DNA of 64,000 nucleotides, taken from an uncultured Schlesneria sp. (GTDB lineage: Bacteria > Planctomycetota > Planctomycetia > Planctomycetales > Planctomycetaceae). The position numbers and the translations under genes are program-made. The notes under the pieces were generated by a model. It saw nothing but the letters and a program-made list of their open reading frames with translations. It had not been told where the DNA came from and ran no database searches. Location of the stretch: assembly GCA_903904835.1 (NCBI GenBank), contig CAIVEI010000150.1:1-64000 (forward strand). Reading direction: 5' to 3'. Shown piece after piece: positions 55,529 through 64,000 of this stretch; position 1 is the stretch's first letter, and every line of letters starts with the position of its first letter.

Positions 55529-56869
55529 TCAGACCCATTCCTTAATCAAATGACCTTCGATCAGGCGGACAGGGCGACCGTCCGGGCTTTGGACATGCAG
55601 ATCCAGTGGCAGGCCAAGCTTGTGGTAGATCGTAGCAACGATATCTTCGCTGAAGTATTGATTACGAATCGGCTGGCCACCTTCGTCATCGGTCGCACCA
55701 AGAACACTGCCACCTGGCACACCCGCTCCGGCCATGATGGCGAAGCCGGCTGAGGCCCAATGATCGCGTCCGCTGGCGGAGTTAATCTTTGGGGTCCGTC
55801 CGAAATCTGTCAGCCAGACCACGAGTGTTTTCTCGAGCAACCCGCGCTGCTCCAAATCGATCAGCAATTGTGGCAGGCCTTGATCAACTCGGGGAATCAG
55901 ACTGCTTTTTAGACTGCTGAAGTTGTTCTGATGAGTGTCCCAGCCGCCGTCGGAGACTGTCACGAAACGGACACCGGATTCAATCAAACGCCGGGCGAGC
56001 AAGCACTTTTGCCCGAAGGTGTTTTTGCCGTACTGTTCGCGCAAACGAGGATCTTCCTTGTCAAGCTGGAACGCGCGACGAGTTTCCTGAGCAGTGATCA
56101 TCTCCAATGCGGTTTTGTAGTTCTCGTCCAGTGCGTCATAGTCAGTGGGTTGGACGCTGGTGGAACGCTGTAAAGAGTCAACCATTCCCAAAACGCGTTT
56201 GCGACGATCGACGCGTTCGTTCGAAATCCCGACTGGGGGAGTGATGTCTCGGACGACAAAATTCTCGGCATTCGGATCAGCCAGGATTTCAAAAGCATTA
56301 TGCTGGAGACCCAGGATTCCCGCCTTGCCACCGCCGAAGGTCCGGTCGACGGCGTTACCCAGTTGAATAAACGGAGGCATTGCGGTCTTGAAGCCCATCT
56401 CGTGGCTGACAACCGAGCCGATCGTGGGATAATGAACCGAAGGATTGAACGGACGACCGGACATCAGGTGCTGATCGGCAACACCGTGGCTTCCGTTCAT
56501 CGGGTTCCAGCCGCGCAAGACAGCGAATCGGCCGAGTTCGCGGGCCATCCGAGGAACGATCTCGGTGAATTGAACACCTGGAACACTCGTATCAATCACG
56601 CCATACTCGCCCTTGACGTTAATCGGAGCCTGTGGCTTGGGATCGAACGTGTCATGGTGGCTGGTCCCGCCCTGGGTCCAGATCAGGATGCAATTCACAT
56701 CCGATGAATTCTTTTTACCTTCTGTGGCTCCTTTGGTCTTCGCCAGGGCCTGTTGTGCCAGAACAAGTGGCAATGAAATTCCCAAACCGCTGAGTGACCC
56801 GACTTGAAGAAAACTGCGACGGGACAGACCTGCGCAGGTTCTGGTCGTTCCAGGAAAAAGATTGAGCAT
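55529..56869 (-). CDS. DUF1501 protein (Tat-exported)
   Basis: 446 residues; Tat signal with LSRRSFLQVGSLSGLGISLP. DUF1501 markers: CILIWTQGGTSHHDTFDPKP, LRGWNPMNGSHGVADQHLMS, VTVSDGGWDTHQNNFSSLK, VVWLTDFGRTPKIN and GRDHWASAGFAIMAGAG. It resembles the copy at 34540 only at family level. No DUF1549/1553 cytochrome-like partner is adjacent. GAG upstream of the ATG gives a weak Shine-Dalgarno. Function unknown. Confidence 0.92.
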   Translation of the reverse strand: MLNLFPGTTRTCAGLSRRSFLQVGSLSGLGISLPLVLAQQALAKTKGATEGKKNSSDVNCILIWTQGGTSHHDTFDPKPQAPINVKGEYGVIDTSVPGVQFTEIVPRMARELGRFAVLRGWNPMNGSHGVADQHLMSGRPFNPSVHYPTIGSVVSHEMGFKTAMPPFIQLGNAVDRTFGGGKAGILGLQHNAFEILADPNAENFVVRDITPPVGISNERVDRRKRVLGMVDSLQRSTSVQPTDYDALDENYKTALEMITAQETRRAFQLDKEDPRLREQYGKNTFGQKCLLARRLIESGVRFVTVSDGGWDTHQNNFSSLKSSLIPRVDQGLPQLLIDLEQRGLLEKTLVVWLTDFGRTPKINSASGRDHWASAGFAIMAGAGVPGGSVLGATDDEGGQPIRNQYFSEDIVATIYHKLGLPLDLHVQSPDGRPVRLIEGHLIKEWV

Positions 56870-57063
56870 GGGCAGGCTCCTGTTTCAGCGTTAAAGGCCG
56901 AGGCGGGTGATCCTTGTGGATCAATCTCAGGTGGGTCAAGCGTTATCGATCTTAGGCCAGAGAGGCAACACCAATCAAGGGATACTTGTGCGTTATCGGA
57001 TTTTGGGGCGAATAAACATGAGGCGAGCATTTCCCGCAACGGAATTGGAGGGCGTGTTGTTCT

Positions 57064-57160
57064 GGGGTCGGGTGTTAAAATTTCAAACTTGGCCGATCAA
57101 GCGAGTTACCTTCGGAGACTCGGACTACCGGCCAATTTTGAAATTTTAACGCCCGACCCC
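57064..57160. repeat. Inverted repeat with 31-nt arms
   Basis: Arms beginning GGGGTCGGGTGTTAAAATTT and its near-complement (57130-57160) with about 35 nt between them. It lies between the GTPase gene end and the DUF1501 start. Confidence 0.8.
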
Positions 57161-57172
57161 TCCCGATCACCG

Positions 57173-58765
57173 TCATTTTCGGAGGACGTTTTTCATGATT
57201 GACTGGGCCGCTTTTCCCAGTTCGGTCTTCACGAATTCGGGCATAAAATCTCGAAGTTTCGATCCGGCGGACATGAATTGCGACACGACTTGCCAGGCCC
57301 GCTGCTGGTCATAATCGCGATGCAGGGATCGGACGAGCGAGCAGGCTCGGGCTTCGTCCAGCAGCAACGATACAGTAGGAAGAAGGTATTCGTTGATTCC
57401 GAAAACGCGCCCGTTTTCCCGGTCGGTACAGACCGGAACAATAGATGCCAATCGATCGCCGAATGTTTTCCTGGTGAATTCGAGTGCTGCCCGAATATTC
57501 TGTTCTTTCGGACGAGTCGGTTCTTCCCAGGAATAGGGAGGTGACCACTCCATGATCGGGCTCAAGCCATCAATCTTGGAAACGACTCCCACAATCGAAG
57601 GTGGCTTAAACTTATGTTGTTCTCGAAACCATGCGTCGAGCTTGTCCAACGTTGCCACATCGGCTTGTTTGGCTGGGGAACGGACATCGAGAACCAGAAG
57701 TACCAGATCCGCATTCCGCACCGCTTCAAAGGTATCCGACAATTGTTCGGCCGTTGCACCCGAATCGCTATATCCCGGTGTATCCAGCAGAACAAGTCGA
57801 TCCGAATTTTCATCCATCTTCAGATCATAACGCTGAACGGCGTGCGTCAGGGGTAGAACATCAACGGCAGCCCGCTGTTCGCCAAGCAGGCAATTGACCA
57901 GGCTCGATTTGCCTGCTTTGACCTGACCGATCACTGCAATTGTCACCGTCACAACAGAAGCAGCCGTTGCGGGCTGATTATCTGCCGTCCCGCCGACAGG
58001 AGCGGCTTCCAGCCGCTGCATGGCTGCTCGATACGCTGCAGAACCGCCTCGCAGGCGCCCGCTGTTGAGTTCGATCAGATAAAAACCCAGTTGCCGGACA
58101 AATAATGCGTAGAAAGCCCCCAGCATGTTTGTCTGAAGCTGTTGGGAAAGTGGCTCGACAAATGCTTTTGATACTGCGTATCGGGCCAGACTGGTTGGAT
58201 TGAATACGACGCTTGCCAGCCAGCCAATATTGCTGGCGGTCTTCCACCAGGCCGGTGCCTTTGCCAGCGCTCGCCACTGAGCAACCGTGATCAAATGACT
58301 TCCTGGAACGCTTTCCCGTAATGTGGTCTCTAGATCATCCGCGACGAGTTGCAGCGCCGTCAGAAGCTCGACAACCGAGGCCGAACTGAGTGGATCAGTG
58401 GCATTCGGGTGGTAATGCTTTGCGAATTCTGTCGCGAGTTCGATCGTTCGCGTCGTATAAAACTGAGGATCAGCCAGTTGCTCGCCCGTGTAGACAGAAA
58501 CGCGTTTCTGTTCGACTTCGATTAAAGTAGCGGCCGCATGATCCTTTGGTGTCCAATGGATCTTCGAACCAATTTCCGGCAACGGAACTTCAACTCGTTT
58601 CGCGAACCTGTACACCAGCCAGGCGGCCATCCAGCAGATGCTCAGCGTCCAGGAAATCCAAAACCAATGGCCCGATTGCCAGAGCACCCACCCCCCCACA
58701 CCAGCCATGAGTGTCAATGGCAAAAGAACCAGAATGACGACAGCAATAAATGGCCAGCGGGACAT
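57173..58765 (-). CDS. Membrane-anchored GTPase
   Basis: 530 residues. Two N-terminal spans (IAVVILVLLPLTLMAGVGG and WISWTLSICWMAAWLVYRF) are followed by about 200 helical residues and a Ras-like/Era-type GTPase domain. G1 is GQVKAGKS (280-287), G3 is DTPG (328-331) and G4 is SKID (about 393); a switch Thr is plausible in LPLTHAV. The C-terminus is helical. It resembles bacterial dynamin-like or YcjX/DUF697-type membrane GTPases, which shape membranes or sense stress, but the exact subfamily is not clear. Confidence 0.83.
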   Translation of the reverse strand: MSRWPFIAVVILVLLPLTLMAGVGGWVLWQSGHWFWISWTLSICWMAAWLVYRFAKRVEVPLPEIGSKIHWTPKDHAAATLIEVEQKRVSVYTGEQLADPQFYTTRTIELATEFAKHYHPNATDPLSSASVVELLTALQLVADDLETTLRESVPGSHLITVAQWRALAKAPAWWKTASNIGWLASVVFNPTSLARYAVSKAFVEPLSQQLQTNMLGAFYALFVRQLGFYLIELNSGRLRGGSAAYRAAMQRLEAAPVGGTADNQPATAASVVTVTIAVIGQVKAGKSSLVNCLLGEQRAAVDVLPLTHAVQRYDLKMDENSDRLVLLDTPGYSDSGATAEQLSDTFEAVRNADLVLLVLDVRSPAKQADVATLDKLDAWFREQHKFKPPSIVGVVSKIDGLSPIMEWSPPYSWEEPTRPKEQNIRAALEFTRKTFGDRLASIVPVCTDRENGRVFGINEYLLPTVSLLLDEARACSLVRSLHRDYDQQRAWQVVSQFMSAGSKLRDFMPEFVKTELGKAAQSIMKNVLRK

Positions 58766-58837
58766 AGTAATTCAGCCTGCTTGTGAATAACGAATGCGTT
58801 GCCAAACATAGCGATGAGGAATTTGTGCCGCTGTATG

Positions 58838-58914
58838 GGAGTCTTCGGAGAAGCAGCGTCTTCTCCGTCAGTCAAAGAGCACTGCTTGACCGAAGCCGGT
58901 CAAGCAGTGGCACA
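58838..58914. repeat. Partial third copy of the ~102-nt foldback repeat
   Basis: Shares GGAGTCTTCG, CAAAGAGCAC-like and GACCGAAG blocks with copies A and B, though more diverged. Located between the GTPase gene start and the exported protein gene end. Confidence 0.6.
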
Positions 58915-58943
58915 TCATTCTGAAGAATGCCAGAGCACTGATC

Positions 58944-60041
58944 CTAATTCGCCTTTGGCCGATTTGGAGGGGGGCGTTTTCCGTCACCTTTGAGATCAGC
59001 CGGCCGGTCATTCCCCTTCTTTGGTTTCTGTGCAAATCGAGGAGGCGGAAGGACTCCGAGTCGTCCGAACAGATCATCAATCTGACGATGATATTCGGGA
59101 ATCTTCTGAAAGTCGGCCCATGACTCGCCCCCTTTCGCCTGAATCCACTTCTTATTGAGAACTGAGTGGACCCTATCGCTCGGTAAACTTAAGACACGTT
59201 CGCGTTCATCTGGTTTCAAGTCTTTCAGGACCTGCAGCTTCTCTTCTTCAGTCGGATACCGCACAGAGTCACGTGCCTGTTTCATGATTCCCAGCAATAG
59301 CATTCGGATGACCATCACGCGTCGGGTATCGTAATCCTGCTTATTGACCTGCGGCATCAGGTCTTTACTGATTGCACCGGTCATGTCCTGAAGTAGTTTT
59401 TCATTCGGCCATTCTCGATAGTCCCCGCCGTACGCTTGAACGCTGGCGTGAATAATCGGCAGATAGTCGGGAAGTTTTGGTTCGCTGAACTCTGGTCGCA
59501 TCTTTTCAGCCGTAAGCCTGTCGACAAGTACCGCGACGACAGCTCTGAGATCTTTCAACCACAAAGCCTCTCGTTTGTTGTAGTTCAAATTGAACTGTTG
59601 AGCCGGTTCTTCGGAAGCAGGTTCTGCCTGGGCCTCGACTTGTGATTCATGCGTTTCACTCGATTCTTCCTGTTCTTCCTTGAATCGACGAATCAGAGCC
59701 AGTTTCTGAGCGGGAACCAATTCCTTCTTTAAATCGTCCTGTTGCGTCGGAGTCAATGTCTGCACCCAAAGACTGTAAGTCTGCATCAGCCTGGTGAGCG
59801 ATCCGCCGGTTGAAGCATCGTGCTTTAATTCCTGGTGCAATTGACGGTAATGTTGTTTTTCCGCATCGTTCAATTTTCGAAACTCATCGATATTTCGATT
59901 GAGATGTCCTCGCTCAATTTCTGACATCTTGCGCAGTTGGTCAGTTCGCAAAGTGATTGTCTGCTGATCGACAGCTCGCAGACTTTGCGGCAAAGAACCA
60001 AACATGGCCAGCACGAGTACGAATGACGAGCGAAATCCCAT
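58944..60041 (-). CDS. Exported helical protein in sigma-factor operon
   Basis: 365 residues with a signal peptide (SSFVLVLAMFGSLPQSLRAV). Mostly helical, rich in Lys, Glu and Gln; regular LRKMSEIERGHLNRN and LTPTQQDDLKKELVP segments recall DUF3106-type or stress-chaperone-like (Spy/CpxP-like) repeats (inference). The C-terminus is Pro/Lys-rich. The ATG comes 3 nt after the anti-sigma stop, so translation is coupled. Possibly the sensor or output of the sigma/anti-sigma pair. Confidence 0.68.
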   Translation of the reverse strand: MGFRSSFVLVLAMFGSLPQSLRAVDQQTITLRTDQLRKMSEIERGHLNRNIDEFRKLNDAEKQHYRQLHQELKHDASTGGSLTRLMQTYSLWVQTLTPTQQDDLKKELVPAQKLALIRRFKEEQEESSETHESQVEAQAEPASEEPAQQFNLNYNKREALWLKDLRAVVAVLVDRLTAEKMRPEFSEPKLPDYLPIIHASVQAYGGDYREWPNEKLLQDMTGAISKDLMPQVNKQDYDTRRVMVIRMLLLGIMKQARDSVRYPTEEEKLQVLKDLKPDERERVLSLPSDRVHSVLNKKWIQAKGGESWADFQKIPEYHRQIDDLFGRLGVLPPPRFAQKPKKGNDRPADLKGDGKRPPPNRPKAN

Positions 60042-60044
60042 TTC

Positions 60045-60542
60045 TCATTTCTCCTGTGCGTCGTCAAACACGCTGGATTGTTTCAGCAGATTCAAAAATT
60101 CGATCTCGCGAACGTCCTGGTATTGATCCAGATTTTCGATGACGGGCAGGTCTTTCAACAATTCGTCGTCCGGGTTGGGAACCCAGTTACGAGCGATTTG
60201 AAATCCGAGCCAGCCGCTGAATCCCAGGCACAACAACCAACCACAGATCACCGCAGCTCGTCTTAAATAGGGATACCACCATTGATCTTCGAGGATAAAC
60301 GGAGCTTCCATGACCTTGAGATTGGTCATGGTTTTGCTGGCAAAATCGTCCGACGCCTTGGCTGACGGAAGCACATCCAGCATTTCCCATGTTCGCGCCA
60401 GAGCTTCCACCTCATGACGAGCCACCTCACTGCGAGCGATAATGTGATCGATCTGCTGGACTTCTTCGTCGGGAAGTTCTCCGTCGAGATAAGCCACCAA
60501 ATCTTCACGCTGATCGGCGTTAAGGCGGACAGTTTTTTCCAT
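60045..60542 (-). CDS. Transmembrane anti-sigma factor
   Basis: 165 residues from the ATG at 60542. The N-terminal anti-sigma domain has LNADQREDLVAYLDGELPDE, a zinc-finger-like position without the classical HxxxCxxC, then a span (AAVICGWLLCLGFSGWLGF) and a short outer tail. It would hold the ECF factor encoded 42 nt upstream at the membrane until a signal arrives. Missing zinc ligands suggest a non-zinc ASD type. Confidence 0.82.
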   Translation of the reverse strand: MEKTVRLNADQREDLVAYLDGELPDEEVQQIDHIIARSEVARHEVEALARTWEMLDVLPSAKASDDFASKTMTNLKVMEAPFILEDQWWYPYLRRAAVICGWLLCLGFSGWLGFQIARNWVPNPDDELLKDLPVIENLDQYQDVREIEFLNLLKQSSVFDDAQEK

Positions 60543-60584
60543 GATGTCTCTTGAAATGCGGCGCAAAGCAGAAATTCGACTCTG

Positions 60585-61250
60585 TTATTTTCCCATTTGC
60601 ATATACGGTTCAAGCGCGGTTCGTAGCGTATCTCGCGCACGTGATAGGATTGATTTTACGGCGGGTACGGTCATCTCCATCGTTTCCGCAATCTCGGAGT
60701 AACTCATTCCTTCAAACTTGTGCAGCAGCACGGTCAACCTCTGCCGTTCATTCAACTGTTCGAGGGCCTTTTGGACGACGAGTTGCAATTCATGCTTGTC
60801 GATTTGACGAGTCGGCATCAATGCAGATTTGTCGGCTAGCACCTGGCTTTCCGGACGAACCCCTGACATTGACGTCGTTTCGCCGACAGGAAGCGGAACT
60901 TCCTTTCGCCGAGCTTTATTTCGATGCGAATTGATCGCAAGATTATTGGCAATCCGAAAGAGCCACGTTGAAAAACGAGCTGTTGGCTGATATCCATTGC
61001 GAGCCCGATAGATCCGCATGAAAACATCTTGCGCCAAATCTTCTGCCGCTTCCTGATTTTGTGTCATGTGGAAGAAAATTGTTGCGAGCCGGTCCTGGTA
61101 TGTCTTGACCAGTTTTGTAAATGCGTCGTCGTCGCCTTGCTTAACGCGCAGCATCAGTTGTACTTCAGGATCGTGAAGAAATCCTGATTCATCGACATTT
61201 GCTGGTGGGGTCGTCGTCAGGGCCACAGTTTCAAGTCTCACGGCGTTCAC
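60585..61250 (-). CDS. ECF sigma factor
   Basis: 221 residues with a GTG start. Region 2 (DDAFTKLVKTYQDRLATIFF, AEDLAQDVFMRIYRARN, WLFRIANNLAINSHRN) and region 4 (LNERQRLTVLLHKFEGMSY, then EIAETMEMTVPAVKSILSRA) are complete, with a roughly 45-residue linker. It directs RNA polymerase to stress or envelope promoters, and the anti-sigma gene follows at once. It may autoregulate the operon; I cannot pick its promoter with confidence. Confidence 0.95.
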   Translation of the reverse strand: MNAVRLETVALTTTPPANVDESGFLHDPEVQLMLRVKQGDDDAFTKLVKTYQDRLATIFFHMTQNQEAAEDLAQDVFMRIYRARNGYQPTARFSTWLFRIANNLAINSHRNKARRKEVPLPVGETTSMSGVRPESQVLADKSALMPTRQIDKHELQLVVQKALEQLNERQRLTVLLHKFEGMSYSEIAETMEMTVPAVKSILSRARDTLRTALEPYMQMGK

Positions 61251-61486
61251 ATCTGCGAATTTGCCGATTTGTAAAAGGTTAAACGCGGCGACTTAAAAAA
61301 AGTTCCGCTCGCCGAATGCGAAAAAATCCGTTTCATCCATGATCATGTCGACTGAAGGCTTCCGAGGGAAGGGATCGGGATTGAAAACTGATCAATTACC
61401 CTGTTCCATAATCACGACGTTTCCTAATCTATGGATTCTCATCGGAACTGAACTTTGGATGACACCTTTTTTAGTCGTTTGGATGC

Positions 61487-62767
61487 ATGATGCTCGACTT
61501 GCAATTTGTTTGTGACAATTTGGATGCCGTTCGTGCGAACTGCCAGCACAGGCATGTCGCTGCCGAACTCGATCGATTGCTCGAACTGCGTGAACTTCGC
61601 AGTCAACTGATTACCGCTATTGATAAAGACAGGCAACGCCAGAACGAAATTGCCCAGATAATCCCAAAGGAAAAATCACCAGATACCAAGAAGGCTTTGG
61701 TCGAAGAAGGAAAAGCGCTGAAACTCGCGGCGCCCGGAGTCGAATCGAAGCTGAAAGAGATCGAATTGGATCTCCGGGCGATTCTGATGTCGATCCCCAA
61801 TATGACCCATCCGGAAACGCCACTTGGCGAAGAAGCCGATTCGAAAACGGTGCGGACATGGGGAACGCCTCGGAAGTTTGATTTTCAACCTCTTGATCAC
61901 GTCGCCCTCTCTGAAAAACATGGTTTGCTAGACCTGGAAGCGGGAGCCCGCGTCGCCGGTCACGGATTCTATTTTCTCAAGAACGAAGCGGTCCTTCTCG
62001 AATTGGCCCTCACACAGTTCGCTGTGCAAAAGCTGGTGAAACACGGTTTTACGCTGCACACAACGCCAGACATGGCGAAGATCGAAGTTCTTGAGGGGAC
62101 TGGATACCAGCCTCGAGGTAATGAAACCCAGATCTATTCGATTGCCGGCACCGATTTGTGCCTGGTCGCAACGGCAGAAATTCCGTTGGGTGGGATCTAT
62201 AAAGATCAGATTCTTGAGTCGAGCCAGCTTCCGATCAAGTTTGCCGGGATTTCACACTGTTTCCGGACTGAGGCGGGTGCTCACGGAAAAGCAACTCGCG
62301 GCATTTATCGGGTTCACCAATTCACGAAGATCGAAATGTTCGGCTTTACGGCACCCGACGTTAACTCATCCAACGCACTTCACGCCGAAATCGTGGCGAT
62401 CGAAGAAGAGATCTTTCAAGAGCTCGGTATTCCCTATCGAGTTCTCGATATTGCATCGGGCGACCTTGGAGGTCCCGCCTATCGGAAATTCGACCTCGAA
62501 GCATGGATGCCAGGCCGAGGTGAAGCGGGGGAATGGGGCGAGGTCACATCCGCCTCAAACTGCACCGACTTCCAAGCCCGACGTTTGGGGGTTCGATGCA
62601 AGTCGCCTGACTGGAAGGGAACCAGGTACGTCCATACGCTCAACGGAACCGCAATCGCCGTCACTCGGGCAATCATTGCAATCCTGGAAAATTACCAGCA
62701 GGCAGACGGAAGCATTATCGTTCCTGAAGTATTGCGACCTTGGGTTGGCAAAGACAGGATCGGCTGA
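61487..62767 (+). CDS. serS: Seryl-tRNA synthetase
   Basis: 426 residues from ATG 61487 (or the next ATG, 61490). It charges tRNA-Ser in the cytoplasm. An N-terminal coiled-coil arm (about 1-110, LRELRSQLITAIDKDRQRQN) precedes the class II core: motif 2 FRTEAGAHGKATRGIYRVHQ, and motif 3 near GTRYVHTLNGTAIAVTRAII. Length is normal (about 425). It is divergent from the ECF operon and monocistronic by layout. Confidence 0.97.
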   Translation: MMLDLQFVCDNLDAVRANCQHRHVAAELDRLLELRELRSQLITAIDKDRQRQNEIAQIIPKEKSPDTKKALVEEGKALKLAAPGVESKLKEIELDLRAILMSIPNMTHPETPLGEEADSKTVRTWGTPRKFDFQPLDHVALSEKHGLLDLEAGARVAGHGFYFLKNEAVLLELALTQFAVQKLVKHGFTLHTTPDMAKIEVLEGTGYQPRGNETQIYSIAGTDLCLVATAEIPLGGIYKDQILESSQLPIKFAGISHCFRTEAGAHGKATRGIYRVHQFTKIEMFGFTAPDVNSSNALHAEIVAIEEEIFQELGIPYRVLDIASGDLGGPAYRKFDLEAWMPGRGEAGEWGEVTSASNCTDFQARRLGVRCKSPDWKGTRYVHTLNGTAIAVTRAIIAILENYQQADGSIIVPEVLRPWVGKDRIG

Positions 62768-62801
62768 AAAAACAATGCTTGCCTGAATTCAGGCAAGCAT
62801 T
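62764..62801 (-). terminator. Palindromic terminator between convergent genes
   Basis: A perfect palindrome, 14-nt arms (AATGCTTGCCTGAA), with an A-run at the left. Read on the minus strand it is a stem followed by GTTTTTT, ending the EF-hand gene. It may also serve serS. Confidence 0.82.
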
Positions 62802-62827
62802 GGATCGTTTGGCCCGCAGATGATGAT

Positions 62828-64000
62828 TCAGCTCACGACGTTCGAGGCAGCAATTGCATCGGCGGGAGCTTCCGTTTCCTGGTTGAATGCCTGTGGTGAA
62901 TTGCCTGTCGGCTTCACCTCGGGCTTCTTTTCTTCTGGAGTAGAGTCTTTGGGGGTTTCTACAGGTTTCGCTTCTCCCCCTGCTTCCGGTCGCCGGGGAT
63001 GAGACGTCTTTAAGTATGTATCGAGTTCTTCTTTAGAAACCTTCCCGTCGGCATTCGTGTCGGCATTGGAAATCCAATTCCAAAGTCCTGGCGGAACGGA
63101 GTCCTTGGTTAGGAATCCTTTGTGGTCTCGATCAAACCGATCCATCATCAGCTCCCCGCTCGGGCCATGAAGCCCTGGTCGACCGGGACCACCAAATTGG
63201 GGTCCATGCCCCTCTGGACCGAACCCACCCGGAAATCCGCCGGGACCAAACCCACCAGGACCAGGTCCAAAACCGGGACCACCCATCGGCCATGGTCGGC
63301 CGGGACCCATACCATGTGGCGGAGCATTGGGATGCCCTGCGGGACCAGCATGTGGTCCCCCTGCGTCATGAGCACCAGGCCCCGCAGGATTCTGGTGGGG
63401 ATTGGCTGGAGACGAGCCGCCAGACATGACCATTCTCGCAAGCTCTTCACGAGTCACCGAGCCATCACCATTGATGTCAATTTTGGCAAACAATTGCATG
63501 ACTTCATCCTTGGTGATCTTTCCATCGGAATTCTGATCAAGGTGCCCAACTGGTGAGCCATGAGGTGAAACCCGGCCGCCACCCCATGCCTGCCCGGACC
63601 CTCTGCCCTGACGAGCGAATTGAGGACCGCCGTGATGCCATTGAGGCCCCCCAGGCCCACCCGGACGACGACCGGCGAATTGGTGTCCGCCAAAACCGGG
63701 ATGCTGACTGCCGGGGCCAAAACCACCATGAGCAGCAATCGGAGGTCTCCCAAATCCAGGGCCGAAATGCGGTGGACGAGGGCCGCCAAATCCACCGGGA
63801 CGGTGACCCGCAAATTCGTGTCCGCCAAAACCGGGATGCTGACTGCCGGGGCCAAAACCACCATAGGCAGCAAACGGAGGTCTCCCAAATCCAGGGCCGA
63901 AATGCGGCGGACGAGGGCCGCCAAACCCACCGGGACGGTGACCCGCAAATTCGTGTCCGCCAAAACCGGGATGCTGACTGCCGGGGCCAAAACCACCATG
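62828..64000 (-). CDS. EF-hand protein with Gly/Pro/His-rich tandem repeats (5' end outside window)
   Basis: The frame continues without a stop to the window edge, so the ATG at 63499 is internal. From the edge: 45-residue repeats (HGGFGPGSQHPGFGGHEFAG, then HRPGGFGGPRPPHFGPGFGR), then two EF-hands (DQNSDGKITKDEVMQLF and DINGDGSVTREELARM). A second Gly/Pro-rich block follows, a third degenerate EF-hand (DRDHKGFLTKDSV) and a fourth (DTNADGKVSKEELDTYL), and an acidic/Pro tail. It likely binds calcium and may be exported, but the N-terminus is not visible. Function unknown. Confidence 0.8.
   Translation of the reverse strand, partial: HGGFGPGSQHPGFGGHEFAGHRPGGFGGPRPPHFGPGFGRPPFAAYGGFGPGSQHPGFGGHEFAGHRPGGFGGPRPPHFGPGFGRPPIAAHGGFGPGSQHPGFGGHQFAGRRPGGPGGPQWHHGGPQFARQGRGSGQAWGGGRVSPHGSPVGHLDQNSDGKITKDEVMQLFAKIDINGDGSVTREELARMVMSGGSSPANPHQNPAGPGAHDAGGPHAGPAGHPNAPPHGMGPGRPWPMGGPGFGPGPGGFGPGGFPGGFGPEGHGPQFGGPGRPGLHGPSGELMMDRFDRDHKGFLTKDSVPPGLWNWISNADTNADGKVSKEELDTYLKTSHPRRPEAGGEAKPVETPKDSTPEEKKPEVKPTGNSPQAFNQETEAPADAIAASNVVS
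63676..64000 (-). repeat. 135-nt tandem coding repeats
   Basis: Units begin at 63676, 63811 and 63946, exactly 135 nt apart, nearly identical, each encoding a 45-residue block. The array runs past the window end. Confidence 0.9.

Noticed and set aside
63454-63999. Repeat-containing minus-strand frame (VLAPAVSIPVLADTN type)
   Set aside because: Alternative frame of the same 135-nt repeats; the frame with EF-hands and Gly/Pro blocks connects to real domains downstream.

Overview
The window is a bacterial chromosome segment of Planctomycetes type. The evidence is its gene families: two DUF1501 proteins, a DUF1592/DUF1588-type cytochrome-like protein next to a DUF1552 protein, a formylglycine sulfatase, a ThuA-domain protein, PEP-CTERM secreted proteins, an exported EF-hand protein, and large TPR-CHAT proteins. 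I do not assign a genus. I recognised no rRNA, tRNA, CRISPR array or intact insertion sequence.

Region 1 (1-16.5 kb) is a cluster of CHAT (caspase-like) proteases. It holds a 5'-truncated CHAT gene at the window edge, three large TPR-CHAT genes and a degraded CHAT C-terminus. An exported trypsin-like serine protease lies directly upstream of, and on the same strand as, two of the CHAT genes. Two CHAT proteins have signal peptides, and a third has a zinc ribbon followed by one membrane span, so the set looks extracytoplasmic. One CHAT protein carries a PDZ domain between its catalytic His and Cys, and another carries a LamG-like N-terminus. A protease relay in the cell envelope is my inference.

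Region 2 (16.5-36 kb) mixes typical planctomycete exported proteins (ThuA, a tandem-esterase/beta-propeller fusion, the DUF1592-DUF1552 pair, a sulfatase, a zinc phospholipase-like protein, DUF1501) with MscL, an esterase, an orphan membrane protein, a 26-residue hydrophobic ORF and several broken genes (an excisionase-like remnant and a SnoaL/DUF4440-like pseudogene). Gaps are filled with palindromes and a 185-nt repeat present twice.

Region 3 (36-51 kb) is mostly metabolic: leucyl aminopeptidase, HisH, an MFS transporter, a response regulator, a Gfo/Idh/MocA oxidoreductase, a sialate O-acetylesterase, a sodium/solute symporter beside a creatininase-family hydrolase, an IlvD/Edd dehydratase, a LOG-family protein, an SdpI-like protein and a VOC protein. 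The symporter-creatininase pair is bracketed by two inverted copies of a roughly 102-nt foldback repeat.

Region 4 (51-64 kb) has three PEP-CTERM proteins, a remnant of a choloylglycine-hydrolase-type gene, a second DUF1501 gene, a membrane-anchored GTPase, an ECF sigma/anti-sigma/exported-protein operon, seryl-tRNA synthetase, and an EF-hand protein with a Gly/Pro/His-rich 45-residue tandem repeat that runs off the window end.

The two most distinctive themes are the exported protease cluster and the high density of long palindromic elements between genes.
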